The notes: generated from the sequence alone by a model not told the origin. DNA of 41,637 nucleotides from Clostridiales bacterium (GCA_015058145.1 SVCX01000009.1:1-41637); one strand, 5' to 3'; shown: positions 1 through 7,796, counted from the stretch's first letter. Numbers and translations: made by a program.

Positions 1-126
1 ATACATCGCTTATTACAACAACGAACGGCCGGCGTATGCATTGCATTACAAAAGCCCAGTCCAGTACAAGACTGAAATGGGCTTTGTGTGATTTTTTAGA
101 CTGTCTACTTTTTGTTGACTAGTTCA
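1..126 (+). mobile_element. Right end of an IS3-family insertion sequence
   Basis: The window opens inside the last codons of an IS3-type transposase (stop at 89-91). About 35 bases later the sequence ...GTTGACTAGTTCA ends in CA at 126, as IS3-family inverted repeats do (5'-TG...CA-3'). An 8-bp inverted repeat (AAAGCCCA at 51-58, TGGGCTTT at 78-85) followed by a T-run at 92-97 may end transcription. The left end, the rest of the transposase and any target duplication lie outside the window, so the exact boundary at 126 is inferred. Confidence 0.6.
2..91 (+). CDS. IS3-family transposase OrfB, C-terminal 29 residues (partial)
   Basis: Reading from base 2 gives a C-terminal tail with the pattern YYNNERP, a short gap, then SPVQY, ending GFV and a TGA stop. 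This is the characteristic end of the DDE integrase-core transposase (rve domain) of IS3-family elements, where the YxNxxRxH/P segment follows the catalytic glutamate region. The catalytic residues are not in the window, so activity cannot be judged. The gene points toward the NnrE-MazG gene on the opposite strand and is not part of any operon here. Confidence 0.75.
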   Translation, partial: YIAYYNNERPAYALHYKSPVQYKTEMGFV

Positions 127-167
127 CCCTTTTGAGGCGGCTTTTTTCGTTATAATGAACGTTATCG

Positions 168-1262
168 TTATTTCATTTCCTTTTCTTTCTGTTTGATCTG
201 CTCCCACAGGGAGACGTTCTCATCGATGCTGTCGATTTCCATGTCGCCGAATACCCACGGATGCCGGCGAATCATCTTTTCTGAAATACCCTGTATCACA
301 TCATCGATGGTGAAGGTTCCGTCCTCCGCACCGATCTGCGCGTTGAGCACGATCTGCAGAAGCACATCGCCCAGTTCTTCGCACAGGTTTTCATCATCCC
401 CGTTCAGCATCGCTTCCACGGCCTCCTGCGCTTCTTCTGTCATGTACTTCGTCAGCGTTTCATGAGTCTGGGCTCTGTCCCAGACGCAGCCGTCCGGCGC
501 CCTGAGCTGCGCGACGATATCCACGAAATCACGGAAGTCGTAGGCTTCCTTATTCACAAGCTGTTCCTTGGTCTGTAACGAACGATTCCTCTCCTCATCT
601 ACGATACCGATATCCACGGTGATGACCTCTCCACAGTACTTTGAAGCAAACCCCTGCAGGTGCACCGGCTTCTTCGCATGAAACGTGACGGTACAGTCCG
701 CCTTAACACAACGCTCGTCCAGTTCGCTTTCATCCGTCAGATCTCCGCCCATGCCGGACGGAATGTCCAGCGCAAAGACAACAGCCCCTGCTGCCTTTGC
801 ATCGGCGATTTCGGCCGCCGCGGCGGCGCCTTTCTCCCTCAACCGGCCATGGAAGCCCGTGCCGTAGATGGCGTCGACCACCACGTCGGGATCGGGGTCT
901 GCGTCCCCTAAAGCGGCAATCGGTATCCCGAGCTCCTTCGCGAGGCCGTAGTTCGTAACGGCGTCCGGCGTCTGCGGTTCGCCGTCGACGAGTATAAGCT
1001 GCACATCCCAGCCTCTCTGCTTCAGGATTCTTGCCACAACAAAACCATCCCCGCCGTTGTTGCCTTTGCCGCAGTAGATCCGCGCCGTCAGCTGACGAGT
1101 GGACGGATGGGGCCGCTCACGGGTGGCCATAGTCATTTCCATGATTCTGTTTGCAGCGATGTTGCCGGCGTTCTCCATCATCTGGTAGTAGGACAGCCCG
1201 GATTCATCCGTCGCCTTCTCCAGATCCTTCATACGCGCGCAGCTTACACAGTATTCGCTCAT
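168..1262 (-). CDS. NAD(P)HX epimerase fused to MazG nucleotide pyrophosphohydrolase
   Basis: A 364-residue two-domain protein. Residues 1-222 are a YjeF_N / NnrE domain, with the signature CGKGNNGGDGF (64-74), VVDAIYGTG (128-136) and DIPSGMGG (166-173). This fold epimerises R/S NAD(P)H hydrates. Residues 248-340 are a MazG domain: LRAPDGCVWDRAQTH, the metal-binding EEAQE (276-280) and EELGD (295-299), then HPWVFGD. MazG hydrolyses (d)NTPs to NMP and PPi. In the usual bifunctional Nnr protein the second domain is the ADP/ATP-dependent NAD(P)HX dehydratase; here a MazG domain takes that place. Start: ATG at 1262 has AAAGGGA about 8 bases upstream. An in-frame ATG at 1280 has no ribosome site and would translate that site. 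Both domains look intact, so it is probably a dual housecleaning enzyme. Confidence 0.88.
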   Translation of the reverse strand: MSEYCVSCARMKDLEKATDESGLSYYQMMENAGNIAANRIMEMTMATRERPHPSTRQLTARIYCGKGNNGGDGFVVARILKQRGWDVQLILVDGEPQTPDAVTNYGLAKELGIPIAALGDADPDPDVVVDAIYGTGFHGRLREKGAAAAAEIADAKAAGAVVFALDIPSGMGGDLTDESELDERCVKADCTVTFHAKKPVHLQGFASKYCGEVITVDIGIVDEERNRSLQTKEQLVNKEAYDFRDFVDIVAQLRAPDGCVWDRAQTHETLTKYMTEEAQEAVEAMLNGDDENLCEELGDVLLQIVLNAQIGAEDGTFTIDDVIQGISEKMIRRHPWVFGDMEIDSIDENVSLWEQIKQKEKEMK

Positions 1263-1301
1263 ATTAGTTTTCCCTTTCATCCGCAGTACAGTTGACTCGT
1301 A

Positions 1302-1607
1302 CTATTCCGCCTGCGGCCAGTAGACGCAGTAGCACGGATAGTATTCGCCCATGTAGACCCAGACAGTATCGCCCATCTCCAGTTTCGTCTTTTTGTCGGC
1401 GAAGTAGAGGTCCGGGATGAAGAGCTTGACCGTCGTGCGCTTTCTGCCTTTGAGCAGAATGCCTTCAGCGGTCGGATTCGCTTTGAAATTCTCCAGCTTG
1501 GTGCGGAAATTTTCAATGCCCGCTTCCTTGCCGAAGTGATCCGCGAACTGATCTACATCCGCGTAAACGACGTTGTCCGGATCCTGGAACCAGCCGAATC
1601 TCATCAT
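1302..1607 (-). CDS. Hypothetical protein, about 101 residues
   Basis: I do not recognise a family. The protein starts MMRFGWF and is rich in aromatic residues, ending with a Tyr/Cys-rich stretch (GEYYPCYCVYWP). It has no signal peptide or membrane segment, so it is probably a small cytosolic protein of beta character. The start at 1607 is chosen because a perfect AAGGAGG (1618-1624) lies 10 bases upstream; the frame is open further upstream but without a ribosome site. The gene lies 39 bases before the NnrE-MazG start on the same strand, so the two may be cotranscribed. It diverges from the acyl-CoA synthetase gene. Confidence 0.7.
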   Translation of the reverse strand: MMRFGWFQDPDNVVYADVDQFADHFGKEAGIENFRTKLENFKANPTAEGILLKGRKRTTVKLFIPDLYFADKKTKLEMGDTVWVYMGEYYPCYCVYWPQAE

Positions 1608-1716
1608 TGCTTGATTACCTCCTTGCTGTGCTTCCAGTACTGTCGTTCCATTTGAATGGTACATATGCGTCTGGCAAATGTCAAGGCGCTTTAGCGGGTC
1701 GTTTTTGCTGCCTGCA

Positions 1717-1746
1717 TTAGACAAACACTTCTGTCTATTATATAAT
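1717..1746 (+). promoter_or_regulatory. Promoter with embedded palindromic operator for the acyl-CoA synthetase gene
   Basis: TTAGAC (1717-1722) and TATAAT (1741-1746) are 18 bases apart, 40 bases before the ATG at 1786. Between them lies a perfect inverted repeat TAGACA-N8-TGTCTA (1718-1723 / 1732-1737). A palindrome that fills the -35/-10 spacer is the usual place for a TetR- or MarR-type repressor. No such regulator gene is in the window, so the protein that binds is unknown. Confidence 0.6.
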
Positions 1747-1785
1747 TTTCTCAGATAGAATTACTCTCATCAGGAGGTGGGAAAC

Positions 1786-3444
1786 ATGAACAGAACCTAC
1801 AACGACAAAATGTTTATCGAAACGTTTGAACATGAATACACATGGTTGAACGGATTTCTGAGAAACGTCAGGAGATACGGAAACAAATCTGCTCTGATCG
1901 ACCCGATCAGAGAAAAAACGTGGACGTATAAAGAACTGGACGAAGAAGTCAACATGCTGGCCAACGCCCTCAAGGCAGACGGTGTAGGCAAAAACGACGT
2001 GGTCATGTCCATACTGAACAACTGTCCGGAATTCTGTTTTACCTACATCGCTCCAAGAAAGGTCGGCGCCATTGTGAGCCTGGTCAACTACAAACTCTCG
2101 CCGGGCGAGATGGCCAGACTGATCGAGCATAACCAACCGAAGGTCGTCATCTATCTGGCTGAACTGCGGGAACACGTTGAGGATGCGGTTAATATGTCAT
2201 CGTTCAAGCCGACGCACGTAGTTATGGCAGACAACCTGGAAAACGATCCGCTTCCGGAAGGCCACATTTCCTACGAATCATATATCGAAGGACAGAGCAA
2301 GGAAGCTCCTCCTTTCGATTTCCCTCACCACATCTACGACGAGGTCGTCCGCATGTGCACCAGCGGTACTTCCGCTCTGCCGAAGAACGTACCTCTGAAC
2401 GATATCAATGAAGTCCTCTCGGCCCACGACGCCATCATGCACTACCCGCTCAACTGCACCGATGTCTGCATGAACATGACGCCGCTGTTCCACAGAGGCG
2501 GCAGCCATTCCGGAGGAACCTGTCCAACGTTCTTCGTGGGCGCCACCCTCCTTCTGATGCGTGCTTTCTCACCGAGAGTTACGCTCAACTATGTAGAGAA
2601 ATACAAGATCACTTTTCTGACCGGCTCCCCATCGTCGTTGGAGATGATGGCGAGAATTCAGGAGCGGGATCCGGTGGATCTCTCCTCTCTGAGAGGCCTG
2701 GTCACCATGGGCGCTCCGCTGGACAAGGCCGCTTGCGAGCGGTTCCTGAAAATCCTCACGCCGAACATTCTCAATGGATACGGCACGACGGAGACCTTCT
2801 GGAACTCCTTCCTGCGTCCTTACGACCTGCCGGAATATGCAGGTTCAGTCGGCGGCAGCTGCATCGACGATGAAGTCCGCGTTGTCAAAGTCTACGAAGA
2901 CCGCAAGGCGGAACCAGATGAAATGGTTCCGATGGATAATGAGACGGTCGGCGAAGTCATACTCTACTGCCCGGGCAAAACCACCTACAGCTACTACAAA
3001 AATCCTGAAGAGGAAGAGAAAAAATTCTACAAGGGTTGGATGTACACCAACGACTTGGGCTACTGGGATCAGAACACCTACGTCACCATTACCGGCCGTA
3101 AGGACGATATGATCATCAGCGCCGGCGAAAATGTCTATCCAACTCAGGTGGAAGAGGCAATTAATGAATTCGACAGAGTGTCCGACTGCATGGTTACTGC
3201 CGTTCCCGACGAGGCCAGAGGTCAGGCAATCGCCGCGTACATCGTTCCGAAGGACGACTCACTGACCGTCCGCGATGTCTTTGAATTCTGCCGCAACACG
3301 CCGATGCTTTCCACTTACAAGCGCCCGAGATGGTATATGATTGTCGACAGTCTCCCGATGACGGCAACCGGCAAGAAAATGCACTACGCCCTCAAGCAGC
3401 AGGCGGAGAAGGATCTGGCAGCAGGATTGTTGAAGAGAAAGTAG
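1786..3444 (+). CDS. Acyl-CoA synthetase, class I adenylate-forming (AMP-binding) enzyme
   Basis: A 552-residue ANL-superfamily ligase that should activate a carboxylic acid through an acyl-AMP to its CoA thioester. Visible motifs are CTSGTSALPK (191-200, the phosphate-binding A3 loop), GYGTTET (331-337, A5), the TND plus LGYW hinge region (421-427), TGRKDDMIISAGENVYP (436-452, A8) and the catalytic lysine near the end (TATGK, Lys530). The A3 loop is divergent from the usual TSGTTGxPKG: Ser-Ala replaces Thr-Gly and Asn replaces Gly. The substrate is not readable; medium-chain, aromatic or bile-type acids are all possible. AGGAGG at 1772-1777 fixes the ATG at 1786. The small gene 10 bases downstream and the shared terminator make a two-gene unit. 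Confidence 0.88.
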   Translation: MNRTYNDKMFIETFEHEYTWLNGFLRNVRRYGNKSALIDPIREKTWTYKELDEEVNMLANALKADGVGKNDVVMSILNNCPEFCFTYIAPRKVGAIVSLVNYKLSPGEMARLIEHNQPKVVIYLAELREHVEDAVNMSSFKPTHVVMADNLENDPLPEGHISYESYIEGQSKEAPPFDFPHHIYDEVVRMCTSGTSALPKNVPLNDINEVLSAHDAIMHYPLNCTDVCMNMTPLFHRGGSHSGGTCPTFFVGATLLLMRAFSPRVTLNYVEKYKITFLTGSPSSLEMMARIQERDPVDLSSLRGLVTMGAPLDKAACERFLKILTPNILNGYGTTETFWNSFLRPYDLPEYAGSVGGSCIDDEVRVVKVYEDRKAEPDEMVPMDNETVGEVILYCPGKTTYSYYKNPEEEEKKFYKGWMYTNDLGYWDQNTYVTITGRKDDMIISAGENVYPTQVEEAINEFDRVSDCMVTAVPDEARGQAIAAYIVPKDDSLTVRDVFEFCRNTPMLSTYKRPRWYMIVDSLPMTATGKKMHYALKQQAEKDLAAGLLKRK

Positions 3445-3454
3445 GCGCAGCAGC

Positions 3455-3760
3455 ATGGCAGACAAGAAAGTAATTGAACTCAGACCGGCGCTGGTACGTC
3501 CGAAATTCGCAGATATCGACGTGATTGACAACCTTGAGTCAGGCGGCCGCAAACGCTGCAGCATCACCGTAGACTACTCTGAATACGACGTCAAATCTCT
3601 GATCCGGGAAGGCCTGGATCTGGAAGGCGCCATGGATCACTACAAGGAGCGCATCACCTACATTGTACGGCGATATCTCCTGACCGACTTCGAGGTGCGA
3701 AACGGCTGGGATGAGATACTGAACGTGATCAAACCATATGTAGAACAATACTATAAATAA
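3455..3760 (+). CDS. Hypothetical protein paired with the acyl-CoA synthetase (101 residues)
   Basis: I do not recognise this family. It is a soluble, charged protein of 101 residues that starts MADKKVIELRP. It has a probable short beta segment (CSITVDYSEYDV), an amphipathic helix (LIREGLDLEGAMDHYKE) and a C-terminal helix ending QYYK. No signal, membrane segment or metal motif is present. It lies 10 bases behind the AMP-binding ligase and directly before a strong terminator. It is therefore almost certainly cotranscribed and could be a partner or regulator of the ligase, though that is inference from position only. Confidence 0.7.
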   Translation: MADKKVIELRPALVRPKFADIDVIDNLESGGRKRCSITVDYSEYDVKSLIREGLDLEGAMDHYKERITYIVRRYLLTDFEVRNGWDEILNVIKPYVEQYYK

Positions 3761-3762
3761 AG

Positions 3763-3788
3763 AAACAGCCCGTCAGGGCTGTTTTTTT
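3763..3788 (+). terminator. Rho-independent terminator after the acyl-CoA synthetase operon
   Basis: ACAGCCC-GTCA-GGGCTGT (about 3765-3782) forms a 7-bp stem with a 4-base loop, followed by seven T. It ends the two-gene plus-strand unit and sits between convergent genes. Confidence 0.92.
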
Positions 3789-3808
3789 AATACATATTGT
3801 CAGTCGGT

Positions 3809-4759
3809 TTATAGGCTCATGAAGATGCTGACCAGCACTGCTACAGACGCGGACAGTATGACACCGTTCACAAAGGAGTAGACGGCGATGGTGCTGTCGG
3901 TGGCTTTTTCAACCAGCGGCAGACACACGTCCATAGATGATGCTCCCGGCAGACAGTAGCACTCGATGTAACCGAGGCGCTTTGCGCAGACCGGAATCAG
4001 CAGAATGCCGACCACCTCACGGATGACACAGTGCATAAAGCAGATGGCGCTGACCTTCGTTGAATAATCCACCAGCATGGCCGCCGCTAAGGAATACCAA
4101 CCAAGGCCGGATCCGATGCAGAGGCTGTCCTGCAGACTGAACGGCAAAAACAGGGAGGCGATCACGCATCCCAAAAGCATGGCGCCGATGGAGACGAACG
4201 GGAACACGACCACGCGCCATCCGGCGCTTTTGAAGTTGGTCACAAGGGTTCCTTCCGTACCGATGTCGATACCTACGAGCACTAGCAGCGCGCAAAGGGT
4301 TATCATCAGCAGCGTACCTGTGACTGCGATGAAGCCATCCGGCAGGAACAGGTATCCCGCTGCGATGCCCACCGCCACGAAGACCACCATAATCACCGTC
4401 AGGCTATTCAGCTTCGGCGTCGGCGCTCCATCGTCGGCAGCCGCTTCCGCGGCTTCTCTCGCAGCGCCCCGTTTGCCGTAGCGGTCAAAACCCATAATCC
4501 TGCGGACGAGGGTAAACGCCACGAGGGTCACGAGCATGATGACAATTGTGAAAACGAAGGAAACCAGGCCGATGGTGCCAAGTGAAGATACGATTTCCTC
4601 GCTGGCTCCGATTCGGCTGCCCATGAGAAACACGAGCACGATGATGACCAGCGTCTGAAGGCCTCCGACCCACTTCCATGTTTTATTTTGTTTTTTGAGC
4701 CTCGCTCCGATGAAGTATCCTGCTACGGTCACTGCGAGGTAAATCAGTAAGTCAATCAA
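3809..4759 (-). CDS. lysO: LysO-family lysine exporter
   Basis: A 316-residue integral membrane protein with about eight to ten hydrophobic segments. It matches the LysO (YbjE, former DUF340) family, which exports L-lysine or related toxic analogues. Family-like stretches are the glycine-rich GSGLGWYSLAAAMLVDY, then REVVGILLIP and the C-terminal PGASSMDVCLPLVEKATD. A charged cytoplasmic loop (RRIMGFDRYGKRG to DDGAPTPK) separates the two halves. The start is taken as TTG at 4759, which has AGGAG (4767-4771) 7 bases upstream. A longer frame from 4810 would overlap the upstream exporter gene without a ribosome site. It is the last gene of the minus-strand row beginning with the YwaF-like gene, 26 bases after the EamA stop. 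Two exporters side by side suggest amino-acid overflow control. Confidence 0.85.
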   Translation of the reverse strand: MIDLLIYLAVTVAGYFIGARLKKQNKTWKWVGGLQTLVIIVLVFLMGSRIGASEEIVSSLGTIGLVSFVFTIVIMLVTLVAFTLVRRIMGFDRYGKRGAAREAAEAAADDGAPTPKLNSLTVIMVVFVAVGIAAGYLFLPDGFIAVTGTLLMITLCALLVLVGIDIGTEGTLVTNFKSAGWRVVVFPFVSIGAMLLGCVIASLFLPFSLQDSLCIGSGLGWYSLAAAMLVDYSTKVSAICFMHCVIREVVGILLIPVCAKRLGYIECYCLPGASSMDVCLPLVEKATDSTIAVYSFVNGVILSASVAVLVSIFMSL

Positions 4760-4785
4760 ATCAATTCTCCTGCATGCTGCCGCGG

Positions 4786-5643
4786 TCAGCGGTTTTTCAC
4801 GCACCACCATGAGACGGCCGCTATGATGATGACAGCGCCGACCAGTGCGAACGGTCCCGGTGTTTCACCGATGAAGATGGCGACCCACACCGGATTGAGT
4901 AACGGCTCCAGCATACCGATGAGAGAACACGCCAGCGGCGGACAATCTCTCGAGGCGATACCGTAGAGCACATAAGGTATTCCAAGCTGGAAGACTCCGA
5001 GTATTATAACATAAACGATTTCCATGCCGCAGGCGTGAGCAGTCATTGGAATTCCCAGCGGCAGCCCGATCAGCAGTGTAATCGCGTGGGCGATGAGGAT
5101 ACCGCTCATCCTCGTGGAATCATCGTCTCCGCCCTGCCCGACCATGACGAACATCTGGGCCAGAAAGATGCCTGCCAGTATACCCAGAACATTTCCAAGC
5201 ATATTTCCAGGCGACAGTTGGTCGAGGAAGAACAGCACCATGCCGGCCATGGTGATGCAGACGACCAGGACGTCACGCTTTTGCATCTTCTGCTTGAAGA
5301 AGAGCGCGGAGATGATCAGAATAAAAATCGGGGCCGTATATTGGAGCACGATGGCGTTGGCCGCCGTCGTCAGTTTGTTGGCGACGGTGAACAGTGTCGC
5401 TGAAAAACCGAGGCCTATGCCGGCTAGCAGTGAATAGCGGTTCAGTTTGAACTTTGTATGGGTCGCCGCCATGTACATGGCCATGATGCTGCCGGAAATA
5501 CCGCTCCGCACGCCGGCAATCAGGAACGGACTCCACGAAATCAATTTGATAAAGATTCCGGCGATACTCCACATAGCCGCCGTCAGAACCATGAGCAGCA
5601 TGGCCTTGTGTTTTCTTTTGAGGTCGGTCTGCGTGTCGATCAT
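4786..5643 (-). CDS. EamA/DMT-family transporter
   Basis: A 285-residue drug/metabolite transporter with ten predicted membrane segments in two EamA halves, residues about 13-135 and 150-283. Family-like features are AAMWSIAGIFIKL in the first helix, the QYTAPIFILI helix and, in the second half, CSLIGMLEPLLNPVWVAIFIGE, which matches the conserved LEP...W...GE pattern. Such proteins usually export amino acids or other metabolites; the substrate is not readable. The start ATG overlaps the stop of the upstream YwaF-like gene (ATGA, 5640-5643) and has AGGAG 6 bases before it, so translation is coupled. Confidence 0.9.
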   Translation of the reverse strand: MIDTQTDLKRKHKAMLLMVLTAAMWSIAGIFIKLISWSPFLIAGVRSGISGSIMAMYMAATHTKFKLNRYSLLAGIGLGFSATLFTVANKLTTAANAIVLQYTAPIFILIISALFFKQKMQKRDVLVVCITMAGMVLFFLDQLSPGNMLGNVLGILAGIFLAQMFVMVGQGGDDDSTRMSGILIAHAITLLIGLPLGIPMTAHACGMEIVYVIILGVFQLGIPYVLYGIASRDCPPLACSLIGMLEPLLNPVWVAIFIGETPGPFALVGAVIIIAAVSWWCVKNR

Positions 5644-6395
5644 GATCTGCTCCTGCGGCTCCTGTGATAGAGTTCAATACCTGCGTATATCAGGCCGATG
5701 ACAATGAATGCAAATACGGCGTAACCCACCAGATACAGCCCATCGCCGGTGATGTGCGCGATCATTTCCAAAGGCGTGGCCTTCGGCGGCCAGTTCACAA
5801 ACATGTAGTTGCAGTCAGCCGCCCGGTCGAAGAAGTAGACCGGGATTGCCACACCAATCATGAAAATCCAGACATAGTGGGCGTGTCGAACGCTCAGCTG
5901 CGCCCAGCCGCTCTTCACCATCATTATCGGATAGAGCAAAAGCATTCCGTGCCAGACGTATCCGTACAGGTTCATGAAATTGAACACGGGATACAGGTGC
6001 GCCCAGTCAGGGAACAGCAACGCCGCAATCGTCCCCGGCACAATGACCACGCAGGCGATTTCACTCAGGATCATCCGCCACTTGAACGTGCTCGCCAGAG
6101 ACGCCGCGATGAACACAAACACGCCGAGGCTGCACAAATGCAGCGGCAGATACCCCACGCCGAAGTGCCCTGTTTTTATCAGAAAGGCGTCTTTAAATAT
6201 TTCAAGCCCCACCATGATCCATGGCAGGACTTTCATGGACGCCGCCCGTCTGGCATCCTGCGCCGTCAGCAGTCTGACGGTCAGTACAAGCAGCACGCCA
6301 AGCACGAGCAGGGTCACGATGTGCTCCGCGCTGAAGCGCATGTAACCCAACCCCTGCGGCAGATCTTCATATTGCTTCCAGAAGTAGTCGGACAT
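5640..6395 (-). CDS. YwaF / TIGR02206-type membrane protein (TMEM164-like)
   Basis: A 251-residue protein with about seven membrane helices. It resembles the YwaF (TIGR02206) family, related to eukaryotic TMEM164. Signals are GVGYLPLHLCSLGVFVF in the third helix, PDWAHLYPVFNFMNL, and the HGMLLLYPIMM helix, with conserved histidines in membrane segments. The bacterial function is not established. It is translationally coupled to the EamA transporter downstream (4-base overlap) and starts 1 base after the rhodanese gene, so it is part of one operon. Confidence 0.78.
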   Translation of the reverse strand: MSDYFWKQYEDLPQGLGYMRFSAEHIVTLLVLGVLLVLTVRLLTAQDARRAASMKVLPWIMVGLEIFKDAFLIKTGHFGVGYLPLHLCSLGVFVFIAASLASTFKWRMILSEIACVVIVPGTIAALLFPDWAHLYPVFNFMNLYGYVWHGMLLLYPIMMVKSGWAQLSVRHAHYVWIFMIGVAIPVYFFDRAADCNYMFVNWPPKATPLEMIAHITGDGLYLVGYAVFAFIVIGLIYAGIELYHRSRRSRS

Positions 6396-6396
6396 A

Positions 6397-6714
6397 TTAT
6401 TCGCGTACCAGTTCTCCGCGATATCCTTCTACTCCGCCAATGCTCTTGATGTTTTTGTAACCCGCGCGCCGAAGTCTCTTGGCGGCTCTCTCCGCTCTCG
6501 CTCCGTTGGCGCAGTACAGGTATACCGGCGTATCAAAATCCGGAATGAATTTCGCTGCGCTCTTCAACTGGTTCAGCGGCATGTTCACGCTGCCCGGAAT
6601 ATAACCGTGCTTGCGCTCGCTCGGATTTCTCACGTCAATCAGCACTCCTCTTCCGGCAAGGCGGCCGAACTCTTCCAGCCCGACGCTGATATCTACTTTC
6701 TTTCTCAAAAACAT
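6397..6714 (-). CDS. Single-domain rhodanese-like protein
   Basis: A 105-residue protein made of one rhodanese domain. It has the CH2A-like LIDVRNPSERKHGYIPGSVNMPL segment (split here as DVRNPSE, 27-33, and GYIPGSVNMPL, 37-47) and an active-site loop YCANGARAERAA with the catalytic Cys68. It should carry sulfur as a persulfide. There is no signal peptide, so it is cytoplasmic. It has a clear GGGAGGA ribosome site, lies 21 bases behind the thioesterase gene and ends 1 base before the YwaF-like start. Confidence 0.9.
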   Translation of the reverse strand: MFLRKKVDISVGLEEFGRLAGRGVLIDVRNPSERKHGYIPGSVNMPLNQLKSAAKFIPDFDTPVYLYCANGARAERAAKRLRRAGYKNIKSIGGVEGYRGELVRE

Positions 6715-6735
6715 ATCCGTATTCCTCCCTAATCA

Positions 6736-7137
6736 CTATTTCTTCAATATCTTATATCCTTCCACTCTGACTCTGGCGATTTCCGTACCGTAGTCATCTG
6801 TCACGTTCACCTCGTAGAAGCAGGCGTGATGCCCGTCTCTGATGCAGTGCGCCTCACAGATCAAATGTCTTCCCTTATTCTTGTCCATGAAAATCGCATG
6901 GGAGCCCAACGTCACGCAAGGATCTGAATCAAAGTTGGAAGCAACCGCAAAGGCGAAGTCGCACAAAGTGAAATACACGCCGCCCATGACGTTTCCCATA
7001 GCGTTCAAATGCCGCTCATCCAGGTCCAATTCAACCTTGGCGTATTGTTTCCTGGCTTCTGTGATCTCAATTCCCGTCACTTCGCTCGCATATTTATCAT
7101 TCGCGAAATACTTTCTTGCTCTTTCCAAATCTGTCAT
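6736..7137 (-). CDS. PaaI-family hotdog thioesterase
   Basis: A 133-residue single hotdog-fold protein. The motif HLNAMGNVMGGVYFTLCDFAFAVASN (split HLNAMGNVMGG and YFTLCDFAFA, about residues 43-67) is the PaaI/COG2050 hallmark: N and G of the catalytic loop, then the Asp at the start of the central helix. The enzyme should hydrolyse acyl- or aromatic-CoA thioesters. It heads the minus-strand row and has AAAGGAG 11 bases before the ATG. It diverges from the cobalamin adenosyltransferase gene with about 50 bases between them. An acyl-CoA synthetase lies 3.3 kb away, but no direct link is visible. Confidence 0.9.
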   Translation of the reverse strand: MTDLERARKYFANDKYASEVTGIEITEARKQYAKVELDLDERHLNAMGNVMGGVYFTLCDFAFAVASNFDSDPCVTLGSHAIFMDKNKGRHLICEAHCIRDGHHACFYEVNVTDDYGTEIARVRVEGYKILKK

Positions 7138-7188
7138 CGTTGTTCAGACTCCTTTCGTGTTACAATTATACCACAAGGAGGCGTTCTC

Positions 7189-7779
7189 ATGAGCAAGAAC
7201 AATAAAGGCTACGTTCAGGTTTATACGGGCAATGGCAAAGGCAAGACGACCGCCGCCCTCGGCATCACGATGCGCGCTTCCGGCGCGGGGATGAAGGTCG
7301 CCTTCATACAGTTTATGAAGGCTTTGGGCTACAGCGAGCAGAAGATACTGCCGACGCTTCCCGGCGTCACATGGAAGACCCTCGGCAAACCCTTCTTCAT
7401 TGCAAAAGCAGGAAGCATCTCCGAAGAGGAACTGGCCGGTTACGGCGACTCCTGTGTCGTTTTTGAAGAAGGCAATCCGCCGGCGGATTATGTGAAGATG
7501 ATCCGTGATGGATTCGATGAGGCGCGGGAGATGGTTATGTCCGGCGAGTATGACATGGTAGTGCTCGATGAAATCAACTGCGTCATGTACTTCGAACTGC
7601 TCGACACAAAGGAAGTCCTGGACCTGATTCGGAACAAACCGACTCACACAGAGCTCATTCTCACCGGCCGCTGCGCACCGGAAGAAATCATAGAAGCCGC
7701 CGATCTCGTCACGGAGATGCGCGAAATTAAGCACTACTACAACGAAGGCGTGCAGGCGCGCCGCGGAATCGAGGATTAG
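7189..7779 (+). CDS. cobO: Cob(I)alamin adenosyltransferase (CobA/CobO/BtuR type)
   Basis: A 196-residue P-loop protein of the CobA/CobO/BtuR family. It transfers the adenosyl group of ATP to cob(I)alamin or cobyrinate a,c-diamide to make coenzyme B12. Visible are the P-loop GNGKGKTT (14-21), the Walker-B-like VVLDEIN, and the C-terminal TGRCAPEEIIEAADLVTEM with a final YNEGVQARRGIED that matches the family end. The start is ATG at 7189 with AAGGAGG 8 bases before it; the frame is open further upstream but overlaps the divergent thioesterase. A B12-riboswitch operon lies 5 kb away, so this gene and that operon probably serve the same cofactor. Confidence 0.95.
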   Translation: MSKNNKGYVQVYTGNGKGKTTAALGITMRASGAGMKVAFIQFMKALGYSEQKILPTLPGVTWKTLGKPFFIAKAGSISEEELAGYGDSCVVFEEGNPPADYVKMIRDGFDEAREMVMSGEYDMVVLDEINCVMYFELLDTKEVLDLIRNKPTHTELILTGRCAPEEIIEAADLVTEMREIKHYYNEGVQARRGIED

Positions 7780-7796
7780 AGAAGCCTCAGGAGATG

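Noticed and set aside
5664-6449. Plus-strand open frame of about 261 codons antisense to the YwaF-like gene
   Set aside because: His/Gln/Arg-rich low-quality composition, no start signal; the minus-strand membrane protein fits the operon.
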